Positions 7,453 to 17,045 of a DNA stretch of 64,000 nt are shown one piece after another. The first letter of the stretch is position 1. Each line of letters starts with the position of its first letter. The stretch is taken from the NCBI RefSeq assembly GCF_015291745.1, contig NZ_CP030059.1, forward strand, positions 6,041,501-6,105,500. Reading direction: 5' to 3'. The stretch comes from Bradyrhizobium sp. CCBAU 53351 (GTDB lineage Bacteria; Pseudomonadota; Alphaproteobacteria; Rhizobiales; Xanthobacteraceae). The position numbers were made by a program, and so were the translations under genes. Under the pieces are notes generated by a model. That model saw only the letters and a list, made by a program, of their open reading frames with translations, did not search any database and was not told the origin of the DNA.

Positions 7453-8055
7453 GTGACCCAGCTTTGCGCCGAAGACCTCGCCACCATCTATGCCAAGCCG
7501 AGCCCGCGCGTGATCGCAAAGGCGCGTCCCGCGATCGACGCGCACGCGAAGAAATTCATCGAGATGTCGCCATTCTGCGTGCTCGCGACATCGGGAGCGG
7601 ACGGCAGCGTCGATGCCTCGCCGCGCGGCGGCGGCATCGGCTTCGTCCACGTCGCCGGCCCCAATCAGCTGTTGATGCCCGACCGCTCCGGCAACAACCG
7701 GATCGACAGCTTCCGCAACGTCGTCGAAGGCTCGGGCTTCGTGCAGCTGTTGTTCTTCGTCCCAGGGATCGACGAGACGCTGCGCGTCGGCGGTCGCGGC
7801 ACGCTGTCGGCCGATCCGGATCTGCTTGCCTCCATGGTGGAGTTCGGCAAGCCGCCGCGCGCGGCGCTGAACGTTGCCGTCAGCGAAGTCTATTTCCACT
7901 GCGGCAAGGCGCTGATGCGCTCGAAGCTGTGGTCGTCGGAAAAGGTGCAGCGCTCGGTGATGCCGAGCATCGTGACGGTCATTCACGACCAGACCGGCCT
8001 CGGCGAGCCGGCCAGCCAGGAAACCGTGGAAGAAATCTACAAGACGCAGTTGTAG
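7453..8055 (+). CDS. Pyridoxamine 5'-phosphate oxidase-like FMN protein
   Basis: This 200-residue protein resembles the MSMEG_1061-type branch of the PPOX split-barrel superfamily. Visible are FIEMSPFCVLATSGADGSVDASPRGG, the flavin-contact strand LMPDRSGNNRIDSFRNV, and LRVGGRGTLSADP. The start is GTG at 7453, with AAGGAG at 7441-7446. Members bind FMN or F420 and are often annotated as general stress or nitroreductase-like proteins. True PdxH function is unlikely because the substrate residues differ. Confidence 0.75.
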   Translation: MTQLCAEDLATIYAKPSPRVIAKARPAIDAHAKKFIEMSPFCVLATSGADGSVDASPRGGGIGFVHVAGPNQLLMPDRSGNNRIDSFRNVVEGSGFVQLLFFVPGIDETLRVGGRGTLSADPDLLASMVEFGKPPRAALNVAVSEVYFHCGKALMRSKLWSSEKVQRSVMPSIVTVIHDQTGLGEPASQETVEEIYKTQL

Positions 8056-8090
8056 CTGAAGCTCAGTTCAGCGGTGGAGCAACAGCCACG

Positions 8091-8235
8091 GTGTCGTCCG
8101 GGCGAACGCCGGGTCCCATAACCCCGCAGAGGCGTTTGGCGAGGACTTGCAGTGAAGAGCCTATCCGGCGGTACGAACACCGCCACGTGCAGATCGATCG
8201 CTCGGTGTAGATCCCCGCGTTCGCGGGGACGACAC
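8091..8235. repeat. Palindromic intergenic repeat R6
   Basis: The left end gtgtcgtccgggcgaacgcc and the right end ccccgcgttcgcggggacgacac are inverted versions of one another. The middle contains gggtcccataaccccgcag. It occupies the gap between the convergent PPOX and bfr genes; no second copy is present in this window. Confidence 0.6.
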
Positions 8236-8260
8236 TGGAGTATGCGGCGAAAGCCGGAGC

Positions 8261-8749
8261 TTAGTGCCCCTCGCCCTCGAGCCCACCGACGTGCTTCTGG
8301 GTGTAGAGCTCGAGGCCGATGCGGCCGATCAGGTCGAGCTGGGTTTCGAGGAAGTCGATGTGGTGCTCCTCGTCGCTCATCAGCTTCTCGAACAGGTCAC
8401 GCGTGACGTAGTCCTTGGCGCCGTGGCAATAGGTGGCCGCTTCCTGATAGAGCGCCCGCGCGCTCATCTCGGCGGCGAGATCGCACTCGATGATCTCCTT
8501 GACGTTCTGGCCGATGCGCAGGGGATCGAGCACCTGCATGTTCGGGAAACCGTCGAGGAACAGGATGCGCGCAGTCAGCTTGTCGGCATGCTCCATCTCC
8601 TCGATGGACTCCTTGCGCCAGACCTTGGCCATGTCGAGCAGGCCCCAATTGTCGAGGAAGCGGTAGTGCAGCCAGTACTGGTTGATCGCAGTCAGTTCGT
8701 GACGCAGCGCCTTGTTGAGATAGTCGATAACTTTTGCGTCGCCCTGCAT
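8261..8749 (-). CDS. bfr: Bacterioferritin
   Basis: This 162-residue haem-containing ferritin forms a 24-mer iron store in the cytosol. All ferroxidase ligands are in place by alignment with E. coli Bfr: Glu18, Glu51, His54, Glu94, Glu127 and His130. The haem-binding Met52 is also present. The C-terminus adds a few residues ([11 protein letters not shown]). Bfd, its electron donor for iron release, is encoded just upstream on the same strand. An Irr-box palindrome lies 43 bases before the start, suggesting iron control by Irr. Confidence 0.95.
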   Translation of the reverse strand: MQGDAKVIDYLNKALRHELTAINQYWLHYRFLDNWGLLDMAKVWRKESIEEMEHADKLTARILFLDGFPNMQVLDPLRIGQNVKEIIECDLAAEMSARALYQEAATYCHGAKDYVTRDLFEKLMSDEEHHIDFLETQLDLIGRIGLELYTQKHVGGLEGEGH

Positions 8750-8792
8750 GGTTCACTCCAGCTCTTGCATTCCAAATCGGCCCCGACCGAAT

Positions 8793-8807
8793 TTAGAACG
8801 CTTCTAA
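8793..8807 (-). promoter_or_regulatory. Irr box (ICE motif) upstream of bfr
   Basis: TTAGAA-CGC-TTCTAA is a perfect palindrome matching the rhizobial Irr-box core. Irr is known to act on bacterioferritin genes in rhizobia when iron is scarce. The site is seen directly; regulation is inferred from the match and its position. Confidence 0.75.
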
Positions 8808-8882
8808 GTCAGTTTACGGATGAGGGCAACTGGCCACGCGGACGCAGCCGGGGAAAAGCGCAGCCAATCCGAAGGGAAGATT

Positions 8883-9155
8883 TTAGCAGGCCGCGAGGGC
8901 GAACTGGGCGGGCTCCGCCGTCTCGTCGTTGGCGGCCACGGTGTGGCTGTGCGGGCAGCCGGCACAGCAGGACTGGGCGCAGGGGCCAAGGGCTTCGTCG
9001 ATGATGGTCTTGATCGTTCGCGCACAGCGGCCGCATTCGGCGTTGCAGCCGAGGCATCCATAGACTTGTTTGGCGTGGCGCACGGCGTCGTCGGACTCGG
9101 CGACGGCGGCGCGGATGTCGACATCGCTCAGCACGTTACAGGAACAAACGATCAT
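8883..9155 (-). CDS. bfd: Bacterioferritin-associated ferredoxin with Cys-rich tail
   Basis: This 90-residue [2Fe-2S] protein of the Bfd family docks on bacterioferritin and passes electrons to its haem to mobilise iron. The four cluster cysteines are Cys4, Cys6, Cys41 and Cys44 (MIVCSCNVLSD, then CGRC). It is longer than typical Bfd (about 65 residues). The tail after residue 57 holds CAQSCCAGCPHSH and ends in a cysteine, and there is also an extra CLGC (34-37) before the cluster loop. Bfr follows 133 bases downstream with its own Irr box. Confidence 0.9.
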   Translation of the reverse strand: MIVCSCNVLSDVDIRAAVAESDDAVRHAKQVYGCLGCNAECGRCARTIKTIIDEALGPCAQSCCAGCPHSHTVAANDETAEPAQFALAAC

Positions 9156-9265
9156 GGAAGCAGCAGGCCCCTCGGTGATGCGTCATCATCGATATTTAAC
9201 GGGCCGGCCGGATGCAAAAGGAAAAACCGGTATTTGAAGCTATTCCAAACTGGCCCGAAAGCAGC

Positions 9266-9280
9266 TTAGAACGGCCCTAA
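9266..9280 (-). promoter_or_regulatory. Probable imperfect Irr box upstream of bfd
   Basis: TTAGAA-CGG-CCCTAA keeps the half-sites of the Irr palindrome, with two bases different in the right half (CC for TT). It lies 110 bases upstream of the bfd start. Being second to the perfect box of bfr makes it more credible, but it could be weak or non-functional. Confidence 0.45.
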
Positions 9281-9316
9281 ATTACGGCGTTGCGCTGGAT
9301 CAAGATTTGAGAGGAT

Positions 9317-9616
9317 CTAATCGCCGCCGCCTCCCCCGCCGTCGCCGCCGCTGCCTCCGCAATCACCGCCACTGCTGCCGCTATCGTTGCTGGAGCAACT
9401 GCCACCGTCGTTCGAGCTGCCCGAACTGTCGCTTGAGAACCAGCTCCCCAGCGAAAAGCCGTCGCTGGTTCCAGAGCCGGTGCTGCTGCTTCCACTGTCG
9501 CCGCCAGCCCCGGCGCGCGAGCGCCGGCCGCGGTTCTGGAGATGGGTCAACCAGCCATAGCCGATCGCAAAAACGATTCCGGCAGCGACCAGTGCATTTA
9601 TCATCGCGTTGCCCAT
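9317..9616 (-). CDS. Membrane-anchored Gly/Ser-rich protein
   Basis: The 99-residue product has one N-terminal hydrophobic helix (MINALVAAGIVFAIGYGWL) followed by a basic segment (LQNRGRRSR). A long low-complexity region of Ser, Gly, Asp and a few Cys ends in GGDGGGGGGD. GGGAGG stands 5 bases before the ATG at 9616. This layout of one anchor plus a flexible Gly/Ser/Asp tail is seen in many small rhizobial envelope proteins. No function is known; low complexity makes homology calls unreliable. Confidence 0.6.
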   Translation of the reverse strand: MGNAMINALVAAGIVFAIGYGWLTHLQNRGRRSRAGAGGDSGSSSTGSGTSDGFSLGSWFSSDSSGSSNDGGSCSSNDSGSSGGDCGGSGGDGGGGGGD

Positions 9617-9752
9617 CATCGCCTCCCTGGCAGAGCCGCAGTCCACATGAATTGGTCGGGTCTGGCAAAGGTGCCGTTCATTGATCATTCAAACGAAGTA
9701 TGGAACTCTGCTCCCAAAGGGTTCCAGCATGTTTGTGCGAAAGGTCAAACCA

Positions 9753-10076
9753 ATGAAGAAGTTGCTCCTGGCGGTCGCGGCCGTCGCCACCCTGGCCGTT
9801 GCGGCCGTAACACCGGCCCAGGCCCAGCGCGGTGTCGCGGCAGGCGTGGCGGCTGGGATCATCGGCGGCGCCATTGTCGGCGGCGCGCTGGCGTCTCCGT
9901 ATTATTACGGACCCGGCCCGGGCTATTACGAACCCGGCTATTACCCGCGCCGCTACTATGCGCCGGGTCCCGGCTACGTCGCCGACGGCTATTATGGCGG
10001 CGGCTGCGTCTGGCAGAAGCAGCGCTTCTGGGACGGCTATGGCTGGCGCGTACGCCGCGTCAGAGTCTGCGGCTGA
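9753..10076 (+). CDS. Secreted glycine-zipper protein, paralogue 1
   Basis: This 107-residue protein has a signal peptide (MKKLLLAVAAVATLAVAAV, cleavage after AQA). A glycine-zipper helix follows (GVAAGIIGGAIVGGALAS), then a Tyr/Gly/Pro-rich segment of YYGPGPGYY type, and a C-terminal module CVWQKQRFWDGYGWRVRRV ending VCG. The paralogue at 10303-10584 shares the zipper and the C-terminal module. It probably sits in the periplasm or outer membrane. ATG 9753 is chosen for the signal peptide; an ATG at 9729 is in frame. Confidence 0.7.
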   Translation: MKKLLLAVAAVATLAVAAVTPAQAQRGVAAGVAAGIIGGAIVGGALASPYYYGPGPGYYEPGYYPRRYYAPGPGYVADGYYGGGCVWQKQRFWDGYGWRVRRVRVCG

Positions 10077-10302
10077 GGCGCCGCAAGCAGGGTTCGCGTG
10101 GACCGGTTCACTACGGATGCGCCGTTCATCTCGGGGCCTGAAAAAGACCGCTTTTTCTCGTCACAGCTCCGTGTGCGTTTACCGTGGGTTGACCAATTGC
10201 GCGCTTCCTAGCTGCACGGCCAATTCCCTCAGCGTGTGCGTGAACCTTTGAAACCCGGGCGCCTCTAACAAGAGGAACCCATCTCCCAGGAGAGCCAAGA
10301 GC

Positions 10303-10584
10303 ATGAAGAAGACTTTAGTTGCCGCCCTCACGGTTGCGACGGTCGCCGGTTCGCTGGTGACCGCCACGCCGTCCGCGAAGGCCCATGACGGCGTCGGCGC
10401 CGGCATCGCAGCCGGCCTGATCGGCGGCGCCATCGTCGGCGGCGCCATCGCGTCGAGCCGTCCCGCCTATGGCGGCCCCGTCTACGTCGCTGAGCCCCCG
10501 CCGCCCGCGCCCTGCTACTGGCAGCGCCAGCGTTATTGGGATGGCTACGGTTGGGTCGTTCGCCCGGTTCGCGTTTGCTACTGA
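10303..10584 (+). CDS. Secreted glycine-zipper protein, paralogue 2
   Basis: The 93-residue product has a signal peptide (MKKTLVAALTVATVAGSLV, cleavage near AKA), the zipper GIAAGLIGGAIVGGAIAS, a shorter linker with a proline run, and the C-terminal module CYWQRQRYWDGYGWVVRPV ending VCY. It has AGGAG 8-12 bases before the start and a strong terminator after it. The C-terminal module has two cysteines and several aromatics that match paralogue 1, so it is the conserved functional part. Confidence 0.75.
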   Translation: MKKTLVAALTVATVAGSLVTATPSAKAHDGVGAGIAAGLIGGAIVGGAIASSRPAYGGPVYVAEPPPPAPCYWQRQRYWDGYGWVVRPVRVCY

Positions 10585-10620
10585 TCTGATCGCATGGCGC
10601 TCGCCAGCGCCGCGATCGAA

Positions 10621-10654
10621 GCCCGGCCGAGACCATCGGCCGGGCTTTTTCTTT
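10621..10654 (+). terminator. Intrinsic terminator after paralogue 2
   Basis: gcccggccga (10621-10630) pairs perfectly with tcggccgggc (10636-10645), with loop gacca and then tttttcttt. Confidence 0.9.
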
Positions 10655-10676
10655 GAGATCAGAGAAGCGCGAGCCG

Positions 10677-11918
10677 CTATCGCGCCGCCTGGATCGAACG
10701 CAGCACCTCTTCGCTCGGCCAGCAATCGACCTTGAGGCCTGCCGACTTCTGATAGGCGCCCAGCGCCGCGCGGGTCTGCATGCCGGCCTTGCCGTCGATC
10801 TTGTCCTTGTAGAGCCCGATCCGCGTGAGGCCGCGCTGCATCGTCTCGACATCCTTGGTGCGCAATTGCTTGGAGGCCGACCAGGGCGTTGCGAACGGCA
10901 GCGGGCTCGTCATGCGATCGGCAAGGTGGCCGACGAACAGCACATAGAGGTCGGAGAAATTGTATTCCTTGATGACGAAATAGTTCTTCGTCGTGAGGAA
11001 TGACGGGCCGTAGATGCCCTCGGGCTGCAGCAGCGAAGCCGGCTGCGCCTGCTCGGCGGCGCTGAGCTTCTGTCCGCGCACCGGCACGAAGCCCTCGCGC
11101 AGCCATTGGCCGATCGGCTTCGTCACCTCGGGCACGCCTGTGCTGCAATCGACCTTGGCCGGCGCCTGCACCTCATAGGCCCAGCGCAGGCCGCTCTGCC
11201 AGCCCTTGTTGACGAGCTGCTGCGCGGCCGAGGCCAGCGCATCCGGCACCGAGTGCCAGATGTCGATGCGGCCGTCGCCGTCGAAATCGACGCCGTGCTT
11301 GTAATATTCGGACGGCAGGAATTGCGTCAGCCCGGTGGCGCCCGCCCAGGACGAGCGCATGTCCTTGCGCGTCACCACGCCCTCGCCCAGGATTTTCAGC
11401 GCGAGGATGAACTCGGTGCGGTACTGATCCTTGCGGCGTCCGACATAGGCCTGCGTCGCCAGCACGCGGACGAGATCGTAAGGCAGGGTGTAGCGGCCGT
11501 AATCGGTCTCGCGGCCCCAGATCGCGAGCATCACGGTCGCCGGCACGCCGGACTTCTTTTCGATCTCGCTCAGCGCGGCGCGATATTTTTGCAGCAGCCG
11601 CTGTCCCTCGCCAGCAAGCCGCGCGATCGAGGCCTCCCTGACATAGTCCGCAGGCACCTGCACGAACTCGGCCTGCGACGGCGCGCCGGTCGCGGGGCGC
11701 CCGGGCAGGATCAGGTCGGGCAGCTTGTAATCAGGCTCGAGACCGCGCGTCTGCGCGTCGAACACCGCGCGCGAGACGCCTTCCGCCTGCGCTTCCGGCC
11801 ACAGCGAGGCGATGAATTGCGTAAAGGCCGCGTCGGCGGCGCGGGCGGAATGACAGAGAATCGACGCGAGCAATAGAGCAGCGACGACGCACCCAAGCAG
11901 TCGGCTCAGTCCGTTCAC
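10677..11918 (-). CDS. Lytic murein transglycosylase (MltB-type) with peptidoglycan-binding domain
   Basis: This 413-residue periplasmic enzyme cleaves the MurNAc-GlcNAc bond of peptidoglycan. It has a signal peptide (ends ARA). An SLT/MltB catalytic domain covers about residues 30-335 with the likely catalytic Glu137 in AIWGRETDYGRY, and the ATGLTQFLPSEYY and DFDGDGRIDIWHSVPDALAS blocks follow. A PG_binding_1 domain covers about 345-408 (DVETMQRGLTRIGLYKDKIDG). The small gene upstream overlaps its start by 4 bases, so the two are likely co-translated. Confidence 0.9.
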   Translation of the reverse strand: MNGLSRLLGCVVAALLLASILCHSARAADAAFTQFIASLWPEAQAEGVSRAVFDAQTRGLEPDYKLPDLILPGRPATGAPSQAEFVQVPADYVREASIARLAGEGQRLLQKYRAALSEIEKKSGVPATVMLAIWGRETDYGRYTLPYDLVRVLATQAYVGRRKDQYRTEFILALKILGEGVVTRKDMRSSWAGATGLTQFLPSEYYKHGVDFDGDGRIDIWHSVPDALASAAQQLVNKGWQSGLRWAYEVQAPAKVDCSTGVPEVTKPIGQWLREGFVPVRGQKLSAAEQAQPASLLQPEGIYGPSFLTTKNYFVIKEYNFSDLYVLFVGHLADRMTSPLPFATPWSASKQLRTKDVETMQRGLTRIGLYKDKIDGKAGMQTRAALGAYQKSAGLKVDCWPSEEVLRSIQAAR

Positions 11919-12115
11919 GCGTTAGCCAAATCGAGACGTCGTTCAATCCGCTCGATGCGAACATCCATGCGATCAAGCCGGTTCGACATGTTCGCGTACT
12001 GGCTTTCCAGATTGCCGATGCGCTGCTTCATCTCGCGGATATCATCCCGCACGTCATCGACCGCCGCGCGGATGTGGCGCAAGAGCTCCAGAACCATGCT
12101 GTCAGGCTCGACCAT
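11915..12115 (-). CDS. Small coiled-coil protein overlapping the transglycosylase
   Basis: This 66-residue protein is almost wholly helical heptad sequence (HIRAAVDDVRDDIREMKQRI, then LESQYANMSNRLDRMDVRIE). Its stop overlaps the transglycosylase start (ATGA, 11915-11918), indicating translational coupling. It has no signal peptide, so it is cytosolic as drawn. It resembles the short coiled-coil proteins common in rhizobia; function unknown. An internal ATG at 12097 is an alternative start. Confidence 0.65.
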   Translation of the reverse strand: MVEPDSMVLELLRHIRAAVDDVRDDIREMKQRIGNLESQYANMSNRLDRMDVRIERIERRLDLANA

Positions 12116-12201
12116 GCGGACATCTTATCACAGGGGCTATCGGATGAAAATGCTGGGCCGCCGGGGATGCGCCCGCGGCAAATCGCGGGCGCCAATAGCC
12201 A

Positions 12202-13851
<1,650 letters not shown>

Positions 13852-14085
13852 CGGTCCCGAAAACCTTTGATTTGAGGAAATTTGCTTCGCCTGCGATGTA
13901 GCGATCCCGTCCCAAAAGGGCAACGTTTTCCGTCCGTTCACCACGGACGAATACGGGATGGACACCATCCGGCCACCGATCCGGACAATTGAAACCATCT
14001 TTTAATAAATCAGGCCGAAAGCTCGGTTTCGCGCGGAAACAGCGCCACCCGCTCAGAACGAACGGGAGCACAGCGAGGCCGCATC

Positions 14086-14301
14086 ATGGCTCTGATCGAG
14101 ACCCATTCTCTTCCTGTTCCGGCAGAAGCCGGCCCAGTCTCCGACTTCGCCTCGGAGATCAAGGGCTTCTGGAAGCGCTTCTTCGCCACCGCCTTCAACC
14201 CTTACCGGCCCGAACTGCATTACATGCGCGGCCCCGGCCCCGCCTGGCGCGCCAAGCACGGCATGGATGCGCCGTTCCGCCTGAAGCCCCGCGACCTCTA
14301 A
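14086..14301 (+). CDS. Conserved hypothetical small protein
   Basis: The 71-residue product contains a helix FASEIKGFWKRFFATAFNPY followed by PELHYMRGPGPAWRAKHG and a basic C-terminus. It has neither signal peptide nor membrane span. Proteins with the FNPYRPELHYMRGPGPAWRA core are, from memory, widespread in Bradyrhizobium-type genomes. Function unknown. It is divergent from ettA with about 230 bases between. Confidence 0.65.
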   Translation: MALIETHSLPVPAEAGPVSDFASEIKGFWKRFFATAFNPYRPELHYMRGPGPAWRAKHGMDAPFRLKPRDL

Positions 14302-14447
14302 GCGCTTCTCTCTCCTATCGGACTTTTGAGGACGCAAGCGGCTTGCGCGCCGGTGCGATTGCGCGCAACCATGGCCTTGATTCCGACGACGGCGCTCCCC
14401 TCGCGCCCTCACCTCTCGCGATCAACTCTGGCCCTGGATCAACGCTG

Positions 14448-15410
14448 ATGAGCCGGCTGCGCTGTGCAATTCTCGACGACTATTTCAACCTCGCGCTCGA
14501 CGTCGCCGACTGGCAGAAAATGTCCGACCGCGTCGACGTCACCGTGTTCAGCCATCCCTTCGCCTCCGAACAGGCCGCGGCAAGCGCGCTTGCCGACTTC
14601 GAGATCATCTGCGCGATGCGCGAGCGCACGGCCTTCCCCAAGGGCCTGTTCGAGAGCTTGCCGAAGCTGAAGCTGCTCCTGACCTCCGGCATGCGCAACG
14701 CGTCGATCGACATGGAGGCGGCCAAGGCGCGCGGCGTCGCGATCGGCGGCACGCAATATTCCCGCGATCCCACGGCACCTCTGACCATGGGTCTGATCCT
14801 GGAGCTGACCCGCGGCATTGGCCGCGAGAACGCGCGCATGCATGCCGGCGAGCCCTGGCAGGCCTTTGCCGGCGTCGAGATCGAGGGAATGACGCTCGGC
14901 ATCGTCGGGCTCGGCAAGCTCGGCACCAAGATGGCCGGGATCGCCAAGGCGTTCGGCATGAACGTGATCGCCTGGAGCCCGAACTTGACGCCGGAGAAGT
15001 GTGCGGCGGCCGGCGTCGGCTACGCCACCAAGGAGGAGCTGTTCGCCAAGGCCGACATCGTCACCATCCATGTCGTGCTGAGCGAACGCTCGCGTGGTCT
15101 CGTGGGCCGCGCGGACCTGGCGCGGATGAAGCCGACCGCCTTCCTCGTCAACACCGCGCGCGGGCCGATCGTGGACGAGCAGGCACTGCTCGAAGCGCTG
15201 CAGCAGCGCAAAATCGCGGGCGCCGGCATCGACGTGTTCTCGGTCGAGCCGTTGCCGGTCGATCATCCCTTCCGCAAGCTCGACAACCTCGTGCTGACGC
15301 CGCATCTCGGCTACGCCACCGAGGACGGTCTGCGCATCCATTACGGCCAGATGGTCGAGGCGATCGACGCCTTCACCAAGGGCGGCGAGCTGCCGCGCAA
15401 GCTGGCCTGA
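14448..15410 (+). CDS. D-2-hydroxyacid dehydrogenase family protein
   Basis: This is a 320-residue NAD(P)-dependent dehydrogenase. The Rossmann motif GIVGLGKLGTKMAGIAKAFG lies at about residues 147-166. A catalytic arginine is visible in VNTARGPIVDE, a Glu in FSVEPLP, and the His in LTPHLGYAT. The family interconverts 2-keto acids and D-2-hydroxy acids; phosphoglycerate dehydrogenase-like members are close. The start at 14448 (MSRLRCAILDDYFN) fits the family. A shared hairpin terminator separates it from the convergent L,D-transpeptidase. Confidence 0.85.
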   Translation: MSRLRCAILDDYFNLALDVADWQKMSDRVDVTVFSHPFASEQAAASALADFEIICAMRERTAFPKGLFESLPKLKLLLTSGMRNASIDMEAAKARGVAIGGTQYSRDPTAPLTMGLILELTRGIGRENARMHAGEPWQAFAGVEIEGMTLGIVGLGKLGTKMAGIAKAFGMNVIAWSPNLTPEKCAAAGVGYATKEELFAKADIVTIHVVLSERSRGLVGRADLARMKPTAFLVNTARGPIVDEQALLEALQQRKIAGAGIDVFSVEPLPVDHPFRKLDNLVLTPHLGYATEDGLRIHYGQMVEAIDAFTKGGELPRKLA

Positions 15411-15417
15411 AAACGAA

Positions 15418-15442
15418 AAGGGCGTGCCGACGGCACGCCCTT
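15418..15442. terminator. Bidirectional hairpin between convergent genes
   Basis: aagggcgtgcc (15418-15428) pairs with ggcacgccctt (15432-15442) around a 3-base loop. The stem lies just after the stop at 15410 and just before the stop of the opposite gene at 15468. Confidence 0.75.
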
Positions 15443-15467
15443 CGCAATCTGATCTGGTTCGCAGCGC

Positions 15468-16676
15468 TTAGCGCACGGTGACCGGTGCGGGCAGCGGCGG
15501 CACCACCGTCGGCTGGGTGCCCGGAACGGGGCCGGCCTGGGCGGCCATCGGAGCCGGGCCTGCGGCAGGACCGGGCGCCGGCGCAGCGGAGGCGGTCGCC
15601 GTTCCCGGCGGCGGGCCGCCCGGCATCACCACCACGCGGGTGCCGACCTTGACGCGGTCGAACAGGTCGGAGACGTCCTCGTTCAGCATGCCGATACAGC
15701 CCGACGAGACGAACTTGCCGATGGTCGAGGGCTGATTGGTGCCGTGGATGCGGTAGACGGTCGAGCCGAGATACATCGCGCGCGCGCCGAGCGGATTGCC
15801 GGGGCCGCCGGCCATGAAGCGCGGCAGATAGGGCTGGCGCTCGATCATCTCGGTCGGCGGATGCCAATCCGGCCACTCGGCCTTGCGGGTGATCTTCTGC
15901 ACGCCGGTCCAGGTGAAGCCATCGCGGCCGACGCGGACGCCGTAGCGGATCGCGCGGCCGCCTCCAAGCACGTAGTAGAGGTAGGTGTTCGGCGTATCAA
16001 CCACGAGGGTGCCGGCCGGCTCCTTGGTCTGGAACGAGACTTCCTGGCGGCGCAGGTTCGGCGGCAACTGCACCGGCGCTGCATCGGGCTGCTCCTCGGG
16101 CGGCAGCGCGGCCATGGTCATCGGACGGCCATCGGCGCCGACGGGCGGCTGGCCGGCCTGGACCGTACCGGTCGCGGCGGGACCACCGACAGCTTCCGGC
16201 GGACGCATGCCGTCACCGGCGGGGGCCTGTCCCTGCTGGCCCGGACGATTGGCATAAATCACCGGCGGCGGACCGGCGGGGCGGCCGTAGCGGGGATCGT
16301 CGGGCGACATCACGGGGCCCTGCGACGGCGCGGCCGAATAGACCGGCGGGCTACCCGCCGGGCGGCCATAACGCGGATCGTCCGGCGACATCACCGGGCC
16401 CTGCGGCGGCGCCGCCGAGTAGACCGGGGGTGCGCCGGCGGGGCGGCCATAGCGTGGATCGTCGGCGGGGCCGGGCGGCGGCAGCGCGGCCTGCGGCATC
16501 GCGTCGTCGTCATCGTCCAGCGCGTCGAAATTCGGCGCACGGTCACCGGGCCGATATTCGGCCGGGGCGCCGTAGCTCGGTGCCTGCTGGACCGGATAGC
16601 TCTGAGCCTGCGCGAGCGAGGTTCCCGCGGCAGCGACTGTTGCGGCAGCGCATATCGTCAGAAAATGTTTGATCAT
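15468..16676 (-). CDS. L,D-transpeptidase (YkuD) with proline-rich repeat region
   Basis: This 402-residue exported enzyme forms 3-3 peptidoglycan crosslinks or attaches proteins to peptidoglycan. A signal peptide (ends AQA) is followed by an acidic run (DDDDD near 55) and a Pro-rich region with three 27-residue repeats (DDPRYGRPAG-x-PPV) at about 72-138. The YkuD domain covers about 214-352, with His311 (HGTNQP) and the nucleophile Cys327 in SSGCIGM. A Pro/Ala tail follows. ATG at 16676 or 16679; the ribosome site is weak. The repeats probably span the periplasm. Confidence 0.9.
   Translation of the reverse strand: MIKHFLTICAAATVAAAGTSLAQAQSYPVQQAPSYGAPAEYRPGDRAPNFDALDDDDDAMPQAALPPPGPADDPRYGRPAGAPPVYSAAPPQGPVMSPDDPRYGRPAGSPPVYSAAPSQGPVMSPDDPRYGRPAGPPPVIYANRPGQQGQAPAGDGMRPPEAVGGPAATGTVQAGQPPVGADGRPMTMAALPPEEQPDAAPVQLPPNLRRQEVSFQTKEPAGTLVVDTPNTYLYYVLGGGRAIRYGVRVGRDGFTWTGVQKITRKAEWPDWHPPTEMIERQPYLPRFMAGGPGNPLGARAMYLGSTVYRIHGTNQPSTIGKFVSSGCIGMLNEDVSDLFDRVKVGTRVVVMPGGPPPGTATASAAPAPGPAAGPAPMAAQAGPVPGTQPTVVPPLPAPVTVR
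16260..16463 (-). repeat. 81-bp coding repeat in the L,D-transpeptidase gene
   Basis: The DDPRYGR codons recur at 16443-16463, 16362-16382 and 16281-16301, exactly 81 bases apart. This gives three copies of a 27-residue proline-rich unit, the last diverging after PPPV. Copy number could vary between strains. Confidence 0.9.
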
Positions 16677-17045
16677 CATCGCTCTTGTATAGTCCCCAAG
16701 CCCGATCGGACCGTTAACGGCCAGATGACGGAAGATAGCGGCACATTCAAGACATATCAGGCTTATTTGCGCCGGATTGGCCGATTTGTGATCCGCAAGA
16801 CTACCGTTGCCCCGTTGCATCACGGGGCGGAAATCCACTCACACCGTCATTTGCCGGAGTCTGCGGCCCCGTTTTTTAGGGAACGGGTCGAAATCGTTGC
16901 GGTATGTTCGAATCAGCCTGATTCGCCGCCCATTTGAGCTCTCGATCCCGCGCGGCGAACGCGGCCAACAGTACCGTCACCGCGTTCAGATGGCTCATGG
17001 GCCCCGGCATCCCACGCCGCCCGGGCGGAAATTCGTAACCCTTCG
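16677..17045. other. 369-base intergenic region between divergent envelope genes
   Basis: It should hold the promoters of the L,D-transpeptidase and of the 17046 gene. I see a small inverted repeat ccgttaacgg at 16711-16720 and a T-run after ggccccg at 16866-16876. An open frame of 70 codons (16725-16937) has no ribosome site and no recognisable protein features. No consensus promoter stands out. Confidence 0.4.

Noticed and set aside
10315..11148. Long open frame over the transglycosylase and the second glycine-zipper gene
   Set aside because: It crosses a strong terminator and two well-supported genes in other frames and has no protein features.
13852..13998. Longer N-terminus of EttA
   Set aside because: EttA proteins begin [12 protein letters not shown] at this point; the 49 upstream codons are not conserved in the family as I know it.
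16260..16463. 81-bp repeats as a satellite or CRISPR
   Set aside because: In frame, coding for proline-rich units of the L,D-transpeptidase.
16725..16937. 70-codon frame between the L,D-transpeptidase and the 17046 gene
   Set aside because: No ribosome site, no family pattern; possibly leader sequence only.
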